Assembly (NCBI GenBank): GCA_015143295.1
Contig: CM026562.1
Location: 1,302,001-1,366,000, forward strand
Length of the DNA: 64,000 nt
DNA from: Tetracentron sinense
Taxonomy: Eukaryota; Streptophyta; Magnoliopsida; Trochodendrales; Trochodendraceae
Direction of reading: 5' to 3'
The notes beneath the pieces are model-generated. The model had not been told where the DNA came from. It saw nothing but the letters and a program-made list of their open reading frames with translations, and ran no database searches. The position numbers and the translations under genes are program-made. Positions 1-11,721 of this stretch are shown here, one piece after another (the stretch's first letter is position 1; each line of letters starts with the position of its first letter).

Positions 1-741
1 AAACCTATAGGCTAACAACCACTTATTTTATTCGGGGGAAAATAGGAGCGGGTGGGTAGATAGGGACCTACAGTCTCGGTCGGAGTCTAGGTAAGTGATT
101 CGTTTAAGTCCTGGGGAAGAGGTTAAGCATCTGGGACCCCCGTCTAAGACGGTTACCTACTCCATATGTAAAAGCCAAATAAGATAAAGTTAAGGAAAAT
201 ATTTAAATGTTTAGAGTGTGCTAACCCAAGAAAGAGAAAATTCTAAACTAGGGTTGAACCCGGGTTGGGTTGCCTACAAACCCGCCAGGACGGGATTAGA
301 CCGAGTGTAGTTCGACAGGTACCTTAGACCCATACCGGGGTTATGGGTGTGTGTGCGTGCATCGGAGTGGCTTAGGGGTTAGCCCGAGGCTAGGGTTAGT
401 TAGCCGAGGAGGCTAGGGGATTGCACCAGAATGGCTAGAGTTAAACCAAAGTGGCTATGGGTTGAGCTAACCATGGTTAAGGTTGTTAACCATGATTAGG
501 GAACACGCCCGGGAGAGGCTAAGCCTGATTTTTGGTCTCTTTACATTTTTCTATTTCTTTTTAGATGCAACCAAAGTTAAAGATAATTAACCAGAATTAA
601 GGGTAAACTAACTAGGGTTAAGTTTAACCCTAGTTGATCTATGACTAGGTTAGGGTCTTAGTGGCCCCAAGGACAGTTGGAGGGCCTAAACTGGCCTCCT
701 ATAAGGTCTTGGCCATGTGCAAAGCCCATTGTTTGTAGTGT

Positions 742-2032
742 ATGGAATTGACGGTAATCTCAGTACCGCCAATTCTATTTCTCCACAAAATTGAATTGGC
801 GGTACTAGAATTATTGCCAAATCCAGTACCTTCTGCCAAAAAAAGGATTGCAGCTATAGGTAAGGAAATGAGAAAGCACCAGAGGGTTCTGGGACTCTTA
901 GGTGAGGTCTGGATGTTGAATTGGGCCTTGGGACAGGCCTGAGATTGGTCTACAATGTGGATTTTAAATGAAATCAAACAAACTCTAGAATGCTGGTAAA
1001 CTCAATACTGACATTCTGGAAGTTTTCCATTTTTTGAGGATTCGGCCACGGGTAGTGGGATTTGAGGACCTTGGAATGAGGAGAAATGTTAAAGGAAGGT
1101 TCTGGGGACTGTCCCAGGGTTCTGGAATGGACTAGAACTTACTGGCTTGGATAGGAGCACCACTGTTCTAGGGATTATCTAGAATGGCGGTAAATACAGT
1201 ACCGTCATTCTGGCTTTCTTCCATAAACTGAAATTTCTCCCTTGTCCGTGGACCATGGTTCATCCGAGGCTTTCCCCCATGGTCAGGGGGTGTACTAGAA
1301 TGCTCAAGGAACTGCCTTTACCTACCCAGACTCGTACACAAGCATCAATCTCTAAAAGAAGGTCCCCTTGCCTATAGGGAAAGCAAGGGGACCACCCTTC
1401 TAAGAGGTAACAGCAAATTCAAATCCTTAGAAATGGACCAGGGGAATAAGCAACATAATATAATGAAGAATAGAGAATAGGTTCGGGTCTTACCCTCTAC
1501 CTTAGCAAGCTCCAAAGATGGATGGTGATCGCACATAGGTGTAAGGGGGTGCCGTCTACGGTGAGGGAAGCCCAAGCTATCTCTCAGGTCCTACCTTTCT
1601 CTCTTGATTCAGGGTTTCGAACTTTGCTTGAGGCAACACAGGTCTGGGTTTAGGTAATCTGGGGTTTCTGGGTTTTTCCACAAAGTTTCTAGGCTGAGGA
1701 TTGAATGAGAGAAAAGCTTGGTATGGTGGGGGTATTTATTAGGATTTAGGGAGGCTGGGGTAGGGTTGTAATTCAAGGGTGGTTATGTGAGGTTGAATAA
1801 GACCATTGAAAGGTCAACCTGGAGGTGCAGGGGGTTGCAGCACTGTTCTGTGTAGGATAACTGGAACGACGGTAAAGCCATTCCAGGATCAGGCTAAAAG
1901 AAAAATGGCGTTAATATTATTACCGTCATTTCTGGGTTTTTCTCATAAAATGGCTTGGTTGGACTGGTTTGAGTTTGGGGCACTGTAGCTTTGCATAAAA
2001 AAGAAATGTTGGTAATAACATTACCGACATTA
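742..2032. repeat. dispersed palindromic motif, about six copies
   Basis: A palindrome of the form AATGRCGGTAA-n-TTACCGTCATT recurs about every 100-450 bases. Copies lie at about 744-776, 984-1020, 1181-1212, 1860-1888 (partial), 1902-1931 and 2004-2032. Each has arms of about 11-13 bases round a 3-7 base centre, and several are followed by a similar TTTCTCATAAAATG-like stretch. The copies differ from one another while the two arms of each copy stay complementary. They may be diverged tandem units of one transposon. I do not recognise the family. Confidence 0.55.
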
Positions 2033-2179
2033 TTTGAATATTCAAATATTCGAATTTTCATGGGCCCCAAAGGTTGGTTAAGGTTTGTGGGCCCATGGGG
2101 AACTCGATTGTGGGTTTGTAAGCCTTGGGGCCTTGGGTTTAATTTAACTGGGCCTCGGACCATGGTTAGTCTGGGGGCT

Positions 2180-2345
2180 TAGTTTTAGACCTAGGGCTAG
2201 GTTTGGGGTTAAGATTAGGGTTAGGGTTAAGGTTGGGGTTTGGATTAGGGTTAAACCTAGGTCAGAGTTAAGGTTAGGTTAAGGTCAGGGTTTGGATTAG
2301 GCCTAAGTCAGGGTTCAGATTAGGGTTAAGCTTAGGTTTGGAGCT
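2180..2345 (+). repeat. degenerate telomere-like TTAGGG repeat
   Basis: A run of variants of TTAGGGTT, such as GATTAGGGTTAGGGTTAAGG and GGTTAAACCTAGG. It is too irregular for an active telomere. It may be an interstitial relic or a simple repeat within old transposon sequence. Confidence 0.5.
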
Positions 2346-2389
2346 TTGAGAGAGGAGGTTAGGGGCGTAAAATGAGGTGCTTACAACTG

Positions 2390-4865
2390 GCTCTCAAGTT
2401 TGATTCTTGTGAAAAGATTCACTCTCCTCACTTATGGCAATAAGCCACTGTGCTGACTCCCCACTAGTAATGACCTTATGATAAGTACTAGATTCTTGAA
2501 CCTCAATATTCTCTGCCACACTAAGAGCATATGCAATCAGGTCTACATAATCATATCTCTGAGGTGGCCTAGATTGCCTCCTCTGTCTGCCCTTAGCAAG
2601 AGTCTATTGTTGCTCCTATGATGCTTCTTCCTCCACCTCAGGATGTTGCACCTCTTCTTCCTCTTACTCAACTAGAACATCTTTTGAGTATTCTCTGAAA
2701 CTTTAATTCAAACTCCACCTTCTCATTGACACCATAGTCTTTTCCTACATCAACATAATCTTTCTTAGGATTAAACATAGCTAACTCGTCAAAAGTCACA
2801 TCTCTGTTGATAATACACTTTGATGACTTGGAATCAGTACACCACAACCTGTATCCCTCCACCCCATCTGCATATCCCAAAAATATGTACTTCTTTGCTC
2901 TAGGCTCTAGTTTACCCTCATTCATATGAGCATAAGTTGGACAGCTGAACACCTTCAAATCAGTATAATTTGCAGGAGACCCAGACCATACCTCTTCAGG
3001 AGTCTTACACTCAATAGCAATCGATGAAAATTTGCTAACTAAATAACAAGTTGTGCTAACAGCTTCAGCCTAAAATTCCTTGGAAAACTCAGCATTGGAG
3101 GGTATAAATATTTCCCTCTCCAATAATGTCCTAATCATTCGTTCGACAACACCATTCTGTTGTGGAGTGTTTCTAACTGTGCGATGTCTCACAATCCCTT
3201 TATTCTTACATAACTCATTAAAATAACTCTCGCAGAATTCCATATCATTGTCAGTTCTTAAGCGCTTGATCTTTTTCCCTGTTTGCTTCTCAATCAAAGT
3301 CTTCCACTGCTTGAACTTTACAAAAGCTTCATTCTTGTGCTTTAAAATAAATATCCAGACCTTCCTTGAAAAACCATCTATATATGTCAACATGTATTTA
3401 CCACCACCTAGAGAAAGAACACAAGAGGGACCCCAAAGATCATAATAGATATAATCCACAGTACAATTGGTTCTACAAACAACTGTACTGAACTTAACTT
3501 TGTGTTGTTTTCCAAAAACACAATGCTCACAAAAGTCTAGCTTCACTGTCTTCTAACCACAGAGAAAATTTTGATTGCTCAACAGTGTCATACCTCTCTC
3601 ACTGATATGCCACAACCTAGTAGTGTCAAAGTCCGAGTCTGATGACGATACAGCAGATGCACCTATATTTGTACTACCTTGCAACACATAAATGTCATTC
3701 TTCAGACGTCTCTTCATCACAACAAGAGCACCTCCCTTGTTAATCCACATAACTCTACCATCAGCTTTATAGCTACAATCATTAGAGTAAAGCATATCCA
3801 AAGATAGTAAGTTTTTCTTCAACTCTGGAACGTGCATTACATCAGTTAAAGTTCTCACAATCATGCATCTTGACTTGAATTGAGCTTAACCTAACAACCT
3901 TACAAGCTACATCATTTCCCATCAGGATTACCACTATCATTAGATCGATAAGTAGTAACCCAATCTCCATTAGGACAAATATGGTAGGAACGACACAAAT
4001 CCAGAATCCACTCATAACCCAAGCTACCAATAGTAAATGTGAGTACATCCCCATGATGCTCTGCAACACTAGCAACATTTTTTGAATTATCATTTCCTTT
4101 TCCCTTATGCTATGGACAGTTTTTTCTGAAATGCTCTTCCTTGTGATGATGAAAACACTTTATTTTTCTAGGCTTTGATTTCATCTAGGCTGAACTCTAC
4201 TACTAGAAGTCTTCTCATGTGTTCTCCCTCTTACAAACAAACCTTCACCCGAGCTCTCCACACTACTCTCAGACACCCTTTTCTTCAACTTTTTAGAGTT
4301 TAGGGCTACCTTGACATCCTCCATGGAGAGAGTATCTCTTCCATACATCATAGTGTCAACAAAGTGCTCACGGTGATAAAGAACACATTAGAAGAATTTC
4401 TTGGTCCTCATCATCAATTTTAATATCTATATTTCTCAAATTCAAAAGAATTTTATGGAATTCATCAAGGTGGTCTTTAATAGGCATACCTTCGTGCATC
4501 TAGAGTGTATACAATCGCTTCTTTAAAATACAAGCGATTTGTGAGAGATGTTTTATGTACAAACTCTCAAATTTGAGCCACAACCCCGCTGTTGTGTCTT
4601 CTTCAACAACTTCTCACAAAACTCCATTGCTTAGGTACAACAGAATCGTACTATACACTTTCTCTATTAATTTATCCTTCTCATCCTCCTCCATCATTGC
4701 AGGCAAAGCATCTTTGCCCTTCAATGCTTTCGTCAATTCTTATTGCATGAGCACAACTTTCATCTTTACTCTCCAAAGACTGAAATCATTCATTCCATTG
4801 AATTTCTCAATGTCAAACTTCCCTGCCATTTGAATTGATACAACCAAATAGCTCTAATACCAATT
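2390..4865 (-). mobile_element. Copia LTR retrotransposon fossil, internal part (truncated)
   Basis: On the minus strand, reading from about 4.8 kb downward, there are gag-like sequence (about 4.1-4.8 kb), a protease region (about 3.85-4.1 kb), a GAG-pre-integrase zinc-binding region (3.55-3.86 kb), the integrase core (3.07-3.55 kb) and the domain after integrase (2.67-2.96 kb, with the Copia phrase KKYIFLGY). This order is that of Copia. Reverse transcriptase and the distal LTR are missing, so the copy is truncated near 2.4 kb. It is broken in several places and is an old, dead copy. A primer-binding-like stretch at 4851-4862 resembles the initiator-Met tRNA complement. Confidence 0.85.
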
Positions 4866-5183
4866 TGTTATAACCAGTTCGACAAATACCAAAGAAATAA
4901 GAAAAAGAATGCAAGCAACCAAATATAAGAGACAACAATATATGTGGTTCGACAAGATGCCTACATCCAAAGGCGAAACCGGTGAGAAAATACAATAAGA
5001 ACAAGAGGATTGCAGTGGGGAACAAGCTCTCTCTTCTCTCTTAATCGCAGCCTTAAAAAACCCTAATTGAGTCATAACCCTTTTATACAAGAAAAGACCC
5101 ACAGATTTAGAAGTCCCGCAAACCGGTCGACCGGTACCCCCAAACCAGTTGACAAGTGGCTGGAATACGAGCCAAGAACAACA
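4866..5183 (-). mobile_element. LTR of the Copia fossil
   Basis: About 318 bases starting TG and ending CA, lying directly outside the primer-binding-like stretch at 4851-4862. It is therefore the 5' LTR of the minus-strand Copia fossil. The second LTR is not in the window next to the truncated end. A short similar stretch, GTTATAACCAGTT, recurs at about 9709-9722. Confidence 0.65.
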
Positions 5184-5184
5184 C

Positions 5185-5825
5185 ACTATAATTCAAGTAT
5201 AAAGTTTATAGAAATTACTCAATTTAGTTAGTAAATAAACACTATAACACATTAGTAGAAAAACTTGAATCTCGACAATATTAAACTGAAAGTAAAGGGT
5301 AGAACACTTATCAATATGGTGACCGAGGCACGTGTTGAATACGTTGTCCTTAAGGTGATTAATGCTCCCGTTCTGGTGCTTACAAGTCTCTGGTAGACTC
5401 CCCCAGGATTCAACAGTCTCAATCCGTTGGAAGTGAGCACTCACAATCCAGTGGCGACAGTGAACTCGACAGTACTTAAGCCAAAACTTAGAATAATTCA
5501 ATAGCTAAGAACAAAGCCAAAAAAGACAAATAATATAAGGAAGGTGCAGAATCTGAATTTTTATTCATCCTTTCTCCAAGGAAGAAGGAGAAGACTATAT
5601 ATAAGGAAAAAGACCGATAGACAAATGAGCCTGAAAACCCACATGTTAGAAATTTGTTAAGGCTATTCATTCTCCATAACATCCCTAAAACATTTGAAAC
5701 TTTTAAAAGAAAGTTTCAAGAAATTAAATTGACTTTAAGAGAAATAAATAGGAGAGAATAAAGGAGAATCAAAACACGAAATTTTGTTTTAAACAATAAA
5801 TTCTGCAACAATTTCCAACATAAAA
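5185..5825. repeat. direct repeat, left copy
   Basis: About 640 bases that recur in the same direction at 10665-11152, with shared phrases such as GGAAGGTGCAGAAT and CTCCATAACATCCCTAAAAC. The first 155 bases (5185-5340) also recur near 10515-10665, but inverted. The pair flanks a degraded Copia region and could be its LTRs, or two independent copies of another repeat. No coding content. Confidence 0.65.
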
Positions 5826-6660
5826 CAAAATTTGTTGAATAAGTAAAATTGACAAACCAAAGTTCCTGTGAAATAGGCCAAGGTGTCTTTTGGATTTGAA
5901 CCTTAGTTTGGTGAAGACATGTCGGGTTCATGAAGGAATTGGTGAACTTGGTCTTGAACTAAGTAACCAAAGCACGAGCGGGAGTGGGGAGCAGGAGAGG
6001 GAGTGACAGCGCGAGAGTGTCAAATTTTAATTTAGGATAGGGTCGAGAGCACCTCTGGAGCGCCGGTATATATAAATAATATTTTTATAAATTAAAGTTA
6101 TATTTTTAATTTATTAATTAAAAAAAATATTGGTGCTCACTTTAACAACAATCCACACAACTCAACTAAACCAGTAAACCACTTAATACTCACAATCTTC
6201 ACATGTCTAGTCTTTACCTTTTTTTTAATGTTTTTTTTTGCTTTCGTAAAAAAATAAATAAGAGATCAAATAAAGAAAAAAGAGAAGTAATAAGAAAATA
6301 AGTTGAAAAACTTGAAAAATAGCTTACACAAATACATTACACTTGATTAAATTAAAAAAAAAGTATACAAAATAAAGAAAAAAAAGGTGGATAAACAAAG
6401 GTTGTGTCAACCTTTAAAGTGGTACCTTCACCTGACAGTTTATGGAAAAAGACATCCAAAACAGTCGGTCAAAAACCACCTCTATAGAATAAAAACCACC
6501 TTACCGAGTTCAAACCGCACTCAAATCCAAACCGCACTCCAACGATGAATTCACTCTCAAACTGTGGGAGCGAGGTTTGAGTGTGGGATTAGGTGGGCAT
6601 TTGGACGGTGTGGGAAGTGATATCACACCGCCCGCAAGGCGAGTGTATGGTGCACCTGCC
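5826..6660. other. AT-rich non-coding stretch
   Basis: AT-rich with A/T runs at 6060-6400. Phrases like AACCGCACTC and its complement face each other at about 6512-6580. I see no gene or clear element boundary. Confidence 0.4.
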
Positions 6661-7985
6661 TACACCTGATCACCACCCATAGAATGGGCCGTTAGGCTTC
6701 GCGCATGCTAAAGGCCCGCGCACTAGCTAGCCAAGGGCTTACTCACCACCAGCTCGCCTAGCATTAAATGCTGGCAGTAGGACAATAATGTCCCGTGGAT
6801 ACTCCTTTGTGTCAGTCCTTAGGAGACTGACACGTGGTTAGGGTTTGCCCTTGTGGGCAAACCCCATTCAAGCTCTGCGCATAGACTCTATGAGTCCATC
6901 CATGGGCCAATCAATGGCTAGCCTTGTCCATGACCATAAATGGCCAAGGACTAGACCCAAACCAAGGGCTGGACCCATGATCCCACCTTGTGTTGGTCTG
7001 CAAACTGACTAAGGTCAAACCCTGGTTCGCAGCCCAATTAGGCTTTGGACCTGACCTAGGCCATGGGTGAGACCCATGGTCTCACCCCTTTTGACTTACG
7101 AACTGACCAAGGTCAATCATTTCCCAGCTGACAGTCAGATACTGACTGCCAAATGGCAGAGAATCCCTGATAAAAAAAGACTCTCTGTCAATTTTGGGGG
7201 ATCTCAAGATATAGATCCCCTCTTTTCCTCCAATAATAGAGTACCATATGACACTCCATTCGAAAGGGGGAGTAATCTTTTCCCTTTTCTGGGAAGATAA
7301 GACTCTTTCCTCTTTTGAAGGGAATCCTTATCCTCTTAGGATTCCCCAAAAAGGGAAACCAATTTGGAGTTCTTAAAAAAAGAGGACTCTCATGCGTACC
7401 AGGTTTCCTCAAGATAAGGGAAACCAACTATCAAAGGACAGATGTACCTCTCTAAAAGGAGAGAACCTTTTTTACCTCCACAAAAGGAGGAAGTCAAAGG
7501 GGAGTCCAAAAAGGACTCTCCAAAAGATATAAAAAAATGAGTTTCTCACAAGAAACTCTCACGAAGTAAGAAAGAGGAAAAAAACAAAGGAAGAAGACCC
7601 ATGAAGAAGAGGGAGAAAAAAGCTTTCTTTTCTCTTGTAGGAAAACAGTTGTCAAAGATGAAGAAGAAAGATCTCACATCAATGGAGAATATTAGGTGAA
7701 CCCTCAATATGGCCATCTTTTTTTTTTACAAAGACGTCTATGAGGTATCCTGTAACTCCTACATGGGATCTGGGCAACCCTATTGAATAAATACAAATAT
7801 TGAATTCAAATATTTTGTTATTCTTAATTCTTCTTCTTAATCAGAGGTTCTTCCCCAAATCGAGAAAGTAATTAATAGTATAGGTTTACTCAGGTTGGAA
7901 GAATAGTCCCCTTCACAAAATAATAAACTCCATATAACAATGGAGGCAATTTGACACACAATGAAATTTACGCGTTACGGACAGT
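6660..7985. mobile_element. LTR-like non-coding block with hairpin array
   Basis: A moderately GC-richer block with no coding region. Its right part (about 7748-7985) is clearly related to 61050-61276, the right end of an LTR-type insertion with TG and CA ends and a 5-bp target duplication. It is followed by a minus-strand Copia region at 8.0-10.2 kb. The likeliest reading is a 3' LTR of a minus-strand element. The left boundary is not defined. The piece at 6809-7558 is unusually rich in perfect hairpins and is listed separately. Confidence 0.5.
6809..7558. repeat. array of about 13 perfect short hairpins
   Basis: Successive perfect inverted repeats (stem length in bp): 6809-6833 (9), 6841-6864 (10, loop TTGT), 7065-7087 (10, loop CAT), 7104-7115 (5), 7132-7148 (7), 7146-7159 (6), 7197-7220 (8), 7320-7346 (9), 7402-7425 (7), 7448-7463 (5), 7475-7490 (5), 7502-7518 (6) and 7539-7558 (8, loop CACA). 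An imperfect stem of about 13 bp lies at 6918-6955. The stems have different sequences, so this is not one repeated hairpin. Confidence 0.75.
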
Positions 7986-7999
7986 TTAGATTACTAAGG

Positions 8000-10160
8000 T
8001 CTTGAACCAATCTCTTATAGTCATGACCAAGACAACATATCACACACACAAAAGCTCCAAAATATTATCGAGTTCTATTTGTTGGGCACATTTCAGCCAT
8101 GTGCTATATCCCGATATTCATGAACGCTCTAGAAAATCAGCCTAAATTCTCATAGGAAGCAGCCCCACTTCCACACTCATATACTGCATCTATCAAGGGT
8201 GTCCCGTAACTTTACACCCCACTGAGAATCAGCTATAGATGACATTAAGAGTATACGTCTCATCCTCCTCACGTTATAGGTAGCACCTTAACATCATAGG
8301 GATGAGCACGGAATAAACTCCTTAGTTGTGCTCTCATCAAGTTACTCAATAACTTGTTTTCCCATTAAACCTAGATCTTGGGATCTCCAATCACATAGGT
8401 TGGGTTACCATTGTCAGTTGCTTATTATTTATAGGCTTTAGACCTATCCCCTCTATGTACATATATTAGATCTCTTGCTAATCCTTTGGTCAATTGATCA
8501 ACAAAATTTTCGGTTGACCTCACAAAATCAATTGCAATCATTTTGCTATCGAGTAATTCTTTAATAGAATTATACATTCGACGAATATGTCGGGATTAAT
8601 GATTTTTTGCCCTTGCTATAATGTATAGTTTAGCAATCACAATAAATTAGGATAATATGCATAGGAATAGACATCAATTATTAGTATATCTACCAATAAT
8701 ATTCTTAACCATCCTGCTTCCTTTCCAGCTTTATCTATAGCTGTGAATTTCAATTTCATCATGAATCGGGCTATGCAAATTTATTTAGTAGATTTCTATA
8801 ACATTCCACCTCCTCCAAGAGCGAACACATATCCATCATAGACTTAGATTCATTTGAATTTTAAATCTAATTTGCATTGTTATATTTTTCTAATACAACG
8901 AGATACTGAATATAGTTAAGACCATAGTTCAAAAACTTGAAAACTTGACTCGACTCTAAAGTTATTCAGTTCGAGTAAGTTGAAAAAATCAACTTGGTCT
9001 AACTTGGAATATATATGTAATATATATGTGTGTGTACCAATTAAGCAATTACTAATTTCTTGGAATTGTATACAAGATTGAACCACAAATAACTTAAAAT
9101 AAACTTGGGTTAAAAGAACTGAAAGTAGGCTTGTTTTGCAGCCTCAAACCTAAAAATTAGGTTCAACAAAGCCCATAATAGTAGTAGGTTAGCTTTGCAT
9201 CCCCAAAAAATATGATATAAAAATAATATGATGATTGAGTTTAGGTTTTTTTTAAAAAAAATGAAAGTGATAAAAATATCATTTTGTGACTCGACCTAGT
9301 CTGGCGAGTCGAAAAAGTCAACTCGACCGAGTCATCCTAGTAACTCGCCGAATAGTTTCTTTTTCGAGTTTTGAGCAAACTCGACTCGAAACTTTGTCGA
9401 GTCGATTAACTCGACTGAGTTACTCGGTTGAGTCGAGTAACTCAGCCGAGTTACTTGGGTGACTCGCCGAGTTTTAAACTATAGTTAAGACTATAAACTA
9501 GAGTATATATCCCAGATATCTCAACACCCTAATAAAAGAATCCTAGTAATCTTGCCATGGATTACAAGTATATATACTGAGTTTATTTATAGCAAATGTT
9601 ATATCTGGTCTAGTACAATTCATGATATACATCAGACTACCTATTATCCACTAGTTAGGATACACCATCTCATGTATGTTCCCTTAACACACATATATTA
9701 TTAAAATGTGTTATAACCAGTTTGCAAATATCCTGCCTAAATTTTCTCAACACTTTCTCAATGCAATGAGAATAAGATAGCCTAATGCAGGCAGAATTTC
9801 TTAGAATTTCAATTCCAAGAGTTATGTCTCCACAAACCAAGTCTATCATTTAAAAATAAATATTTGGAGTCTCTCAACGATCTTTAGTATTTCGTTATCA
9901 GATCCGTTTATCAATTTATCATTGATATATAGGCAGATAATTAGACAAGACTCGCCATTGAGTTTAGTGTAAATGCACTTAGCTGCTTCATTAATTTGAA
10001 CCCATCATTACTCTTTCAAACTTTCATGTCATTACATTAGTGTTTGCTTCAGTTCATATGAAGATCTGAATAGTCTACAAACTGTTTTAAACCTTGAACT
10101 ACAAACCCTTCAAGTTGATCCAAATATATATTTTTTCTTCAGCTCTATCAAGGAATAGAA
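8000..10160 (-). mobile_element. degraded Copia fossil (reverse transcriptase/RNase H region)
   Basis: Translated on the minus strand, short stretches match the Copia reverse transcriptase and RNase H region, for example around the active-site region at about 9900-9960 and the RNase H-like stretch at about 8470-8600. The left flank (8000-8450) is probably untranslated sequence of the same element. It is heavily broken, with no long frame, so it is old. A hAT-like element has inserted at 8923-9483. Confidence 0.6.
8923..9483. mobile_element. hAT-like MITE, interior built from the word ACTCG
   Basis: It starts CATAGTTCAAAAACTTG and ends with the near complement GAGTTTTAAACTATA. It is flanked on both sides by the same 8 bases, GTTAAGAC (8915-8922 and 9484-9491), the target duplication length of hAT elements. 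The interior is dominated by variants of GACTCG, CGAGTC and ACTCGCCGAGT. There is no coding capacity. It sits inside a Copia fossil and so is younger than it. Confidence 0.85.
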
Positions 10161-10514
10161 ATTTTACACCCATTTCATGGATTTCAGGATTATATATAGG
10201 TTAAGGCCATATTAACACAAATGGATGCAATTATTGTTACTAGTTGATATTTACATCACTATTCTCATATTTGGTTACGAAAAACCTATACGCACTACTA
10301 TCATGGCCATAAATTGTGATATTAAAATTTATATATATATAAATTTTATAGATGATTACAATATATATTCTTAAGAGTAAAGATGGAGCTTTAGAAAATT
10401 TAAAATCCTGAAAAATGTAGTAGAAAATCATATTGAAAAATCTAAATAAAAAAATGCTGAGTATAGAGGTCAGATGGAGGTGAATGATATGATTTTGACT
10501 TATTTTCAGAATTT

Positions 10515-11152
10515 TGCAACACATGCCTCGGTCTCCATATTGATAAGTGTTCTACCCTTTATTTTTAGTTTAATATTATTGGTGAATTCGAGTTTTTCTA
10601 TTGATGCATTGGAGTATTTATTTACTACCTAATTTGAGTATTTTTTGTATACTTTCTACTTGGATTATAGTGCTACATATCAATTTTACCAACAAATATC
10701 TTAAGGTGATTAACGCCCTCTCTCTAGTGCTTATAGGTCTCTGGTAGACGCCCTCGGGATTCAACAGTCTCAATCTGTCAGAAGTGAGCACTCACAATTC
10801 GGTGATCACAGCGAACGCGACAATACTTGGGCCAAAACTTAGAATAACTCAATATTAAGAAAAAATCCAGAAAAGACAAATAATATGAGGAAGGTGCAGA
10901 ATTTGACTTTTTATTCTTCCCTTGTCTAAGGCATAAGGAGAAGACTATATATCTAGGAAAAAGATCAATAATAGACAAAAGAGCATTAAAACCTCCACGT
11001 TAGAAATTTGTTCAGGCTATTAATTCTCCATAACATCCCTAAAACGTTTGGAACTTTAAAAAAAAAGTTTCAAGAGATTAAATTGACTTTAAGAGGAAAT
11101 AAATAGGAATCAAAATAAGAAATTTTGTTTTAAATAATAAATCCTACAACAA
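10515..11152. repeat. direct repeat, right copy, with a 155-bp inverted segment
   Basis: 10703-11152 matches 5346-5825 in the same direction. The adjoining 10515-10665 matches 5185-5340 in the opposite direction (CCTCGGTC and GATAAGTGTTCTACCC against GGGTAGAACACTTATC). One of the copies has therefore undergone a local inversion. Confidence 0.65.
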
Positions 11153-11581
11153 AAGGCAAACCTCAACCAACTCAATAAAGGATCCTCAACCTAACCAATT
11201 TGCCTAACCCAACTAACTCAATAAAGGAACCTAACCCATTTGACTAACCCATTTAAAACACATAATTATTAGTAGTTAAATGAATTAATCGTATATTTTA
11301 TATTATCATAATATTTAAAAATTTTGACTACTTTACCCAAGTCAAAAAAACAAAGGGTTGTTTGGCATCACTCTAAGAGAGTGATTTTATATTCTCAGTG
11401 AAGGGAACTAGAAAATATCGTTTGGATGCTTTAAGGGAGACAAAAGTTATGCTAGAATAGATTTTTCAGAAAAATGTCACTCTTATTTTGAGAATCATAT
11501 ATTCACTTTTACTATCACATCATAACCCTTATTGCCACCACCCACATTGCCGCCCAAACCCCTACACCACCCCCATCACCC
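11153..11581. other. non-coding stretch
   Basis: AT-rich, then C-rich with CACCACCC-like phrases. I see no gene. A short phrase pair, CTCAATAAAGGA-CCT, is repeated at 11173-11230. Confidence 0.4.
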
Positions 11582-11721
11582 TCAAATCAAATCACATCAC
11601 CACCTCAACCTGCCACCACCCCCACGAAGGGTGGCAATTAGGCTAGCCAGGTCAAATCAAATCACATCACCACCTCAACCTGCCACCACCCCCACGAAGG
11701 GTGGCAATTAGGCTAGCCAGG
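11582..11721. repeat. perfect 70-bp tandem duplication
   Basis: Two identical units of 70 bases, 11582-11651 and 11652-11721, beginning TCAAATCAAATCACATCACC and ending GGCTAGCCAGG. The lack of any difference says the duplication is recent, or is an assembly artefact. Confidence 0.9.

Larger units (their letters stand above)
1..2390. other. repeat-derived non-coding stretch
   Basis: No convincing coding region is visible. Reading frames are short and lack recognisable domains. The stretch holds recurring palindromes (742-2032) and a degenerate TTAGGG-like run (2180-2345), each listed separately. The first 20 bases resemble the terminal bases of the LTR family seen at 53.76 and 61.37 kb, so the window may open at the edge of another copy, but nothing further of that LTR follows. 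This is probably old transposon sequence, family unknown. Confidence 0.5.

Noticed and set aside
2180-2345. Possible internal telomere
   Set aside because: The repeats are too irregular, with mixed TTAGGG, TTAAGG and TTTGGG units.
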